From NCBI GenBank assembly GCA_003649715.1, contig QMSS01000065.1:1-7960 (forward strand): 7,960 bases of DNA, in the 5' to 3' direction. Below, one piece after another: positions 4,209 to 7,960 of the stretch. This DNA comes from Thermoplasmata archaeon (GTDB lineage Archaea; Thermoplasmatota; E2; DHVEG-1). The position numbers and the translations under genes were made by a program. The notes under the pieces are model-generated. The model searched no databases. It was not told where the DNA came from and saw only the letters and a list, made by a program, of their open reading frames with translations. Position 1 is the first letter of the stretch. The number at the start of each line of letters is the position of its first letter.

Positions 4209-4775
4209 TTGTATTTCAAAATATGTTTCGCAACAATAATCGTTGGCATAATGATAGCAGGAGTTGGTGGTTTAATCCCATATCAGTATCAGTATCAGAT
4301 ACCAGATATGTTCAGACCTTTTATGATAATAGTTGGCATATCAATATCGTTAACAGGGTATGCTCTCCTATATAGACGGGCGAAGACAACAGGTACAATT
4401 CATCTTATAAAACCAGCGTTGCCAAATACTTGTAACTGGTTCTATGTTCACAAGGATGATGAGATTGTGATAACACCAGCTATCAGAATGGGTGAGGGGA
4501 TTCTATATAGTGAGAAACTTGATTCAAAAGTTCCAGATGTGAAAACCTATACGCTTGCGGATCACAAAATCAGGATAGTACCTGAGGTTGTTGGTCATGC
4601 TGTAGACCTTGATTATGTGTTGTATACCAATCTTCTCAAGACCAAGTATGGGTTTGAAAACCTGCGTGAGGCTAGAGAAAGCATTTTTAAGAAAACAAGG
4701 GAGGTGATTAGTAGAGAACATGTCACGACTGGAGCAGAGGCTGAAAAACTACTTAGACAGAACGAGAACAGATGA
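4209..4775 (+). CDS. Membrane protein with two N-terminal helices and a cytoplasmic domain (TTG start)
   Basis: 188 residues, not recognised. Two transmembrane helices (about 5-23 and 36-55) flank a short external loop containing the repeat YQYQYQ (25-30). The second helix ends in YRRAK, placing residues 60-188 in the cytoplasm or virion interior. That part has a probable beta-rich domain (NWFYVHKDDEIVITPAIRMG, later KIRIVPEVVGHAVDLDYV) and a charged helical tail (NLREARESIFKKTREVISRE). TTG 4209 is used because GGAGG (4191-4195) precedes it at workable distance and the first helix starts immediately after. The next in-frame ATG (4251) would cut off that helix. The start is four bases after the preceding stop. 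Confidence 0.78.
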   Translation: MYFKICFATIIVGIMIAGVGGLIPYQYQYQIPDMFRPFMIIVGISISLTGYALLYRRAKTTGTIHLIKPALPNTCNWFYVHKDDEIVITPAIRMGEGILYSEKLDSKVPDVKTYTLADHKIRIVPEVVGHAVDLDYVLYTNLLKTKYGFENLREARESIFKKTREVISREHVTTGAEAEKLLRQNENR

Positions 4776-5172
4776 TATTGTAGAGGAATATGATGAACAA
4801 ACAGAGAAAAGAGATGATGAGGTAAAAGAGACTATAGAGGCTGATTCGAAGATAAACCCGCATAAACTATTTCGTGACATTGTACGGAGGCCAACGCCAA
4901 AGGGAGCATATGAGATGATGATAATGGGAAGACCAATAGATTTATCAGCATTGGAAAACTATATGGTGTTTAAAATCAGCCCGAAAACCATTACAACATT
5001 GATGCGTTATAATGATGCAAAAACACTTTCAGAGATGGGTTTCGCCAAGCGTAAACCCTTAAAAATCAACTGGGGATGGATTATCATACTAGCGATAATA
5101 CTCGGCGTTGGAGTAATATTTCTCCTATATGGTGGGGATATAATCAATATGTTTAGGGGGTTGGTACCTTAG
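4720..5172 (+). CDS. Charged protein with one C-terminal transmembrane helix
   Basis: 150 residues, not recognised. The first 45 are very charged and probably helical or coiled (MSRLEQRLKNYLDRTRTDD, then EEYDEQTEKRDDEVKET). A compact middle follows (about 47-110, containing RPTPKGAYEMMIMGRPIDL), then a basic flank (AKRKPLK) and one transmembrane helix (118-138, WGWIIILAIILGVGVIFLLY), ending FRGLVP. This is a tail-anchored layout with most of the protein inside. GGGAGGTGAT (4698-4707) sets the start, giving a 56-bp overlap with the upstream gene, so that DNA codes in two frames. Probably a partner of the neighbouring membrane proteins. Confidence 0.8.
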   Translation: MSRLEQRLKNYLDRTRTDDIVEEYDEQTEKRDDEVKETIEADSKINPHKLFRDIVRRPTPKGAYEMMIMGRPIDLSALENYMVFKISPKTITTLMRYNDAKTLSEMGFAKRKPLKINWGWIIILAIILGVGVIFLLYGGDIINMFRGLVP

Positions 5173-5173
5173 A

Positions 5174-5482
5174 ATGGATGAGGAAAATGTTGAAAAAGAA
5201 AAAAGTGTAGATTATTTGATGAACTGGGCAAAAGATTATCTGAAACAGCAGTTTCAACAGGGTGTAGAAAAAGGATCTAATCTGAGAAGGAAAACTGGTA
5301 AAAAGTTTAGAACCTTTATATTCCTATGTTTCAGCCTGATATATCTTGTGACCTTCATATATGGTGTGTTAACTGGTGTGATGTACCATCAGGGTATGAT
5401 GCTATCGGCTATAATGATAATGCTTGCATTGTGTCTTGTAGCATCAATGTCATTTGCCCTTTTAGCTTTAAAGCTAAGATAG
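5174..5482 (+). CDS. Small membrane protein with two transmembrane helices
   Basis: 102 residues, not recognised. A charged amphipathic N-terminus (SVDYLMNWAKDYLKQQFQQG) and a basic patch (NLRRKTGKKFR) come before two hydrophobic helices (about 47-67 and 75-99) separated by the short loop MYHQG. Both ends are predicted inside. The start follows the upstream stop by one base, with a weak G-rich site (5155-5162), so translation is probably coupled. The helix-hairpin build with a basic inner flank parallels the C-terminal half of the protein at 3412. A second structural membrane subunit is possible. Confidence 0.78.
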   Translation: MDEENVEKEKSVDYLMNWAKDYLKQQFQQGVEKGSNLRRKTGKKFRTFIFLCFSLIYLVTFIYGVLTGVMYHQGMMLSAIMIMLALCLVASMSFALLALKLR

Positions 5483-5500
5483 GATTGGAGGAAAAAAATT

Positions 5501-6121
5501 ATGCCTGGTAGGAAGGAGATAAAATTTGAAGGCGATGCTGGTCTCACATATGAGGGTATAGTGATGGACAGGTTTTTCAAAGCATTCTATGCGAAGGATA
5601 CAGACAATGAGACACTGTTTGACAGTATCATGGATGAGATAGAGATGCTTTTCAAACTGGTACCAGAGCTTTACAACTCATACAAGAGTGAGAAGCAAAA
5701 ACTGGATGAGTATCTTGCAAAAGCACTTGACAAGGTGGCAGAGGATGTAAGCAGTATCAATGATGAGATACTGAAAAAAGCCTACAAAAATCACAAAGAA
5801 TATGAGATACTATGGGACTACCGTAGCGACCTACTTGAGATGATGCTTAACAAGTTCAACGACTATGGACTACTACCATATGCCAAGATACATATGAAAG
5901 CAGAGGTTGTCACAGAGGAACCCTACATAGAAACAACACAAGACACATCGACAAAAAAGGAGAAGAAAAAAACAACTAAGGGGAAAAAAGAGAAGACACA
6001 GGAAGAAGAGGAGGAGGTTGTCGAGGCGACACCTGTTGAGGATGATATACCACCATCTGAGTCTATAGAACCTGTTGAGATACCAGTAGATGAGATAGAT
6101 GATGACATAGTGGAAAAATGA
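5501..6121 (+). CDS. Soluble helical protein with Lys-rich then acidic disordered tail
   Basis: 206 residues, not recognised. Residues 1-135 form a predicted helical domain (helices around 20-32, 38-60, 63-98 and 100-122; MDEIEMLFKLVPELYNSYK and EKQKLDEYLAKALDKVAEDV look coiled-coil-like). Residues 145-206 are low complexity: a lysine block (KKEKKKTTKGKKEK) is followed by a Glu/Asp/Pro block (EEEEEVVEATP, later IPVDEIDDDIVEK). Such charge-segregated tails are usually disordered binding arms, and the acidic part could bind the basic virion proteins encoded at 1383-3151. GGAGG (5487-5491) lies nine bases before ATG. The stop overlaps the next start as ATGA. Confidence 0.8.
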   Translation: MPGRKEIKFEGDAGLTYEGIVMDRFFKAFYAKDTDNETLFDSIMDEIEMLFKLVPELYNSYKSEKQKLDEYLAKALDKVAEDVSSINDEILKKAYKNHKEYEILWDYRSDLLEMMLNKFNDYGLLPYAKIHMKAEVVTEEPYIETTQDTSTKKEKKKTTKGKKEKTQEEEEEVVEATPVEDDIPPSESIEPVEIPVDEIDDDIVEK

Positions 6122-6603
6122 GAATAACAGAGCGATCTCTACGATTAACATTTGAGGATACACGAAAAAGACAAGAGCGACTGCGTAAAAAACTTGAACA
6201 GCTGATAAAAGAGAAAAGACCACTTCACCCATATGAGACAGATGAATATCTAGAGGATCTCTACAAGGGTCTACTATTGATAGGTAGAGGAAAAAAAATA
6301 TACATCATTACAAGCAATGGTGACAAAATACCACTTGGTGACCTGTTATATTTTGCACAAAAAATGGTATACCAAAAAAATAATATAGTCAAAATCAGGT
6401 ATAATAATAAAATACATGAGATACCAATTGAGAAAATCTGGCAGTTGTTGCTTGATGAGTTCTTGATGATATTCCCACATGCATTATGGGAGGCGCTTCA
6501 TCTCTCAGCGGAGAGGTTTAGATTTGTTGGAAAAGGCGAATCACTTGAATACGTACCCTCCCTCAGATATGGGCTTAGAAAAAAAGGTGAGGAGGAAGAA
6601 TGA
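6118..6603 (+). CDS. Soluble protein preceding the ATPase, unknown function
   Basis: 161 residues, no membrane segment, not recognised. A basic helical N-terminus (about 13-33, EDTRKRQERLRKKLEQLIKE) is followed by YETDEYLEDLYKGLLLIGRG, a probable beta-rich core (KKIYIITSNGDKIPLGDLL, then IVKIRYNNKIHEIPI) and a helix with the hydrophobic run LLDEFLMIFPHALWEALHL. It ends KKGEEEE. Both ends overlap neighbours by four bases (ATGA at 6118 and 6600), showing strict co-translation with the ATPase. It may be an adaptor or regulator of that ATPase; this is inferred from linkage alone. Confidence 0.8.
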   Translation: MRITERSLRLTFEDTRKRQERLRKKLEQLIKEKRPLHPYETDEYLEDLYKGLLLIGRGKKIYIITSNGDKIPLGDLLYFAQKMVYQKNNIVKIRYNNKIHEIPIEKIWQLLLDEFLMIFPHALWEALHLSAERFRFVGKGESLEYVPSLRYGLRKKGEEEE

Positions 6604-7496
6604 ATGAGGGGAAAAAAAGAGGAAGACCCAAGGCTTTCCATAGTAAACAGGAGGCTGTGGCTGCCCTCATACTTGACAGGATTTTCCGTCATGATCCAGA
6701 GATGGGCGGGGTTTTTACAGAGACTACTGGGATGCAAGGTATCGGCAAAACCAATGCCATACTAACCTTTCTACACGACACAATCATCAACTATCCTAAA
6801 GAAAAGAATTTTTGGCGGAATCCCTATTTCGCCCCATTACAGTTTACCAAGTTGCCATCAAAAAACATGTGGGAGATACTAATAGAGGAGGATGCAAAAG
6901 TACAGTTTTATGATAGAAACACATTAGAACCTGTTGATTTGAAATATAAAACATTCAACGGTTTTGATGACCTATATGATAAGGCAACACCTGGGAGATG
7001 CACCGCTGTTTTTTTCAACGATGAGATGAAATGGGTTGATTTTTTACATTACCAGCGAAGCATCGGCGAGTTCACACACAACTACCTGGATGAGTATGGT
7101 GAGCTGTTTCCATCAAACGCTAGAGGGCGACTGTGGCGTAAAATCTATGAGGCTGCTGAGGATCTTAAAGAGGTTCGTAAATGTTTCATCGATGTACATG
7201 CGACGACACAATCAGTCACAGATGTCGACTGGAGAGTGCGAAGTAAGATAATGATACATATTTATTTTTTCGGAGCCCGTCCTGATAGACGCAGCCGTGT
7301 CCGTCAGGATGCCATTGACCGTCTTAGTGTTGACCCAGTGCATGGTAATGAGGCATGGGTTGAGATGGGATATGGGATTTTTGGCAAAATGCGTTTTAAA
7401 AAGGTATACAAGCCACGTATGGATATGAACTGGGAGGCACGTCTGCCTGATGGTGCACCACGTATCAGCGATTATCTTGAGATGGAAAAAACATAA
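6600..7496 (+). CDS. P-loop ATPase, putative genome packaging or assembly motor
   Basis: 298 residues. The N-terminus has an AT-hook-like RGRPK (8-12). Walker A is GMQGIGKT (44-51), with Lys50 and Thr51 binding nucleotide. The Walker B candidate is AVFFNDE (136-142), with Asp141/Glu142. A later strand, FIDVHATTQ (197-205), carries a Gln (204) in the place used as sensor in FtsK/HerA- and Zot-like ATPases. It is followed by DVDWRVRSK, whose arginines (212, 214) are finger candidates. The C-terminal part (GARPDRRSRVRQ, then MGYGIFGKMRFKKVY) is basic and unassigned. No membrane helix is seen. As last gene of an operon of membrane proteins next to a capsid-like gene, it probably drives DNA packaging or particle assembly. 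The P-loop is certain; the subfamily is tentative. Confidence 0.85.
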   Translation: MNEGKKRGRPKAFHSKQEAVAALILDRIFRHDPEMGGVFTETTGMQGIGKTNAILTFLHDTIINYPKEKNFWRNPYFAPLQFTKLPSKNMWEILIEEDAKVQFYDRNTLEPVDLKYKTFNGFDDLYDKATPGRCTAVFFNDEMKWVDFLHYQRSIGEFTHNYLDEYGELFPSNARGRLWRKIYEAAEDLKEVRKCFIDVHATTQSVTDVDWRVRSKIMIHIYFFGARPDRRSRVRQDAIDRLSVDPVHGNEAWVEMGYGIFGKMRFKKVYKPRMDMNWEARLPDGAPRISDYLEMEKT

Positions 7497-7504
7497 TTTT
7501 ATAA
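7497..7504 (+). promoter_or_regulatory. Possible TATA box for the last gene
   Basis: TTTTATAA follows directly after the ATPase stop. A transcript starting about 25 bases downstream would begin near 7527, giving a nearly leaderless mRNA for the ATG at 7535. The overlapping GGAG (7505-7508) is 26 bases from that ATG, too far to act as its ribosome binding site. Read-through from the operon is equally possible. Confidence 0.35.
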
Positions 7505-7534
7505 GGAGATAAACCATATAATTTATGATGGGAT

Positions 7535-7873
7535 ATGGGAAGAGGAAGACCAAAAAATACGACTAAGAAAAGATTGATTTTGTTAAACTATAGATCATGG
7601 GTTATCTATTATGATGAAAAAAACTATGTGCTGAAAAAAAAGGGAAAGCAGAAAAACATAGCATATCATAGCACATTGGAAAATGCATTGCAGGATTTAT
7701 ATGATCAGATGCTACTTGACTATGTGAACCGAAAAAACAACTATGGTGCAAAGTTTTTAGACTTAAAAAATGCTATTTTAGACGTGAAAAACGAAATATC
7801 AGATCTACTAAATGTGAATGATGTTTTAAAAAATTCATTTATGGTCGTAGAAAAACAAAACAAGGTTGGGTAA
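7535..7873 (+). CDS. Small basic protein with AT-hook-like N-terminus and C-terminal coiled coil
   Basis: 112 residues. It opens with GRGRPK (2-7), an AT-hook-like motif also present at the N-terminus of the ATPase just upstream. Residues 13-60 suggest two or three strands and a helix (RLILLNYRSWVIYYDEKNYV, KKKGKQKNIAYHSTLENALQ). Residues 72-100 (KFLDLKNAILDVKNEISDLL) have the heptad spacing of a short coiled coil, so it may be a dimer or oligomer. No good ribosome binding site precedes ATG 7535; ATGs at 7525 and 7528 are in another frame. N-terminal GRPK is frequent in phage DNA-binding and small terminase proteins, but homology was not shown. A DNA-recognition partner of the ATPase is plausible. 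Confidence 0.7.
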   Translation: MGRGRPKNTTKKRLILLNYRSWVIYYDEKNYVLKKKGKQKNIAYHSTLENALQDLYDQMLLDYVNRKNNYGAKFLDLKNAILDVKNEISDLLNVNDVLKNSFMVVEKQNKVG

Positions 7874-7960
7874 TAGTATTCCTCGTTTTTTAACTCTCTA
7901 TGGCTATACAACCATGATATCGTCATTAAATGGATGTTCTTTCTTAATAACGTTTTCAAT
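7874..7960. other. Gene-free end of window with T-tract and shared AT-rich element
   Basis: No convincing gene is seen. A T6 run (7886-7891) could terminate the transcript of the gene at 7535. AACTCTC (7892-7898) and TTAATAACG (7944-7952) echo the elements upstream of the genes at 1008 and 3412, so another promoter probably lies just past the window edge. Confidence 0.4.

Noticed and set aside
5873..6232. Minus-strand frame rich in Phe, Leu and Cys
   Set aside because: Antisense of the Lys/Glu-rich tail, which reads as hydrophobic on the other strand; no start signals.
7212..7959. Minus-strand frames at 7212-7553 and 7741-7959
   Set aside because: Antisense to the ATPase and the 112-residue gene, without ribosome binding sites.
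7914..7960. Open frame from ATG 7914 to the window end
   Set aside because: Only 15 codons visible, no ribosome binding site, and it crosses the likely regulatory element at 7944-7952.

Overview
The window looks like part of an archaeal virus, or an integrated provirus, and most resembles the structural and assembly region of a spindle-shaped (fusellovirus-like) virus. The archaeal origin rests on TATA-type promoters (TTTAAAT before the genes at 1008 and 3412, TATATTTTTA before the gene at 1383), strong GGAGGTGA ribosome binding sites, AT-rich DNA with AGA/AGG and ATA codons, some TTG starts, T-tract ends of transcription units, and an asparagine-sequon-rich, C-terminally anchored surface protein. 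The host lineage cannot be named from the sequence. All credible genes lie on the + strand. No integrase, polymerase, replication initiator, rRNA, tRNA or CRISPR array is visible.

Layout: (1) 3-878 is the 3' part of a surface glycoprotein. It has about nine tandem 17-residue repeats, each with two N-glycosylation sequons, then an Ig/FN3-like domain, a transmembrane segment and a basic tail. (2) 1008-1268 is an 86-residue protein with two hydrophobic helices. It has its own strong promoter and ribosome binding site and is followed by a hairpin, so it is the best candidate for the major capsid protein. (3) 1383-3151 is a run of six small, very basic genes, including a 28-residue peptide with 17 Lys/Arg that starts with TTG. 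These are probably nucleoproteins or internal virion proteins. The ribosome binding site of most of them is written in the last codons of the gene before. A possible 33-residue membrane peptide follows at 3158. (4) 3412-7496 is a tightly packed eight-gene operon: a ribbon-helix-helix DNA-binding domain fused to two membrane helices, a soluble helical protein, three more membrane proteins, an acidic/lysine-tailed helical protein, a soluble protein, and a 298-residue P-loop ATPase. (5) 7535-7873 is a small protein with an AT-hook-like start.

The three main intergenic regions (879-1007, 3260-3411, 7874-7960) share a theme: a T6 tract, an A(A/T)CTCTC element and TTAATAA/TTAATAACG-type inverted repeats. 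In the first two these sit upstream of a TATA box, which suggests common control. The mRNA leaders at 1008 and 3412 also each carry a stem-loop directly before the ribosome binding site.

Inferred working model: the 86-residue protein forms a lipid-containing shell, the basic proteins condense the genome, the repeat glycoprotein forms the host-facing spike, and the 3412-7496 operon links DNA to membrane and powers assembly or packaging. The model is consistent with established features of fuselloviruses (VP1-type two-helix capsid protein, small basic VP2 DNA-binding protein, an ATPase). Homology to any particular virus was not tested.
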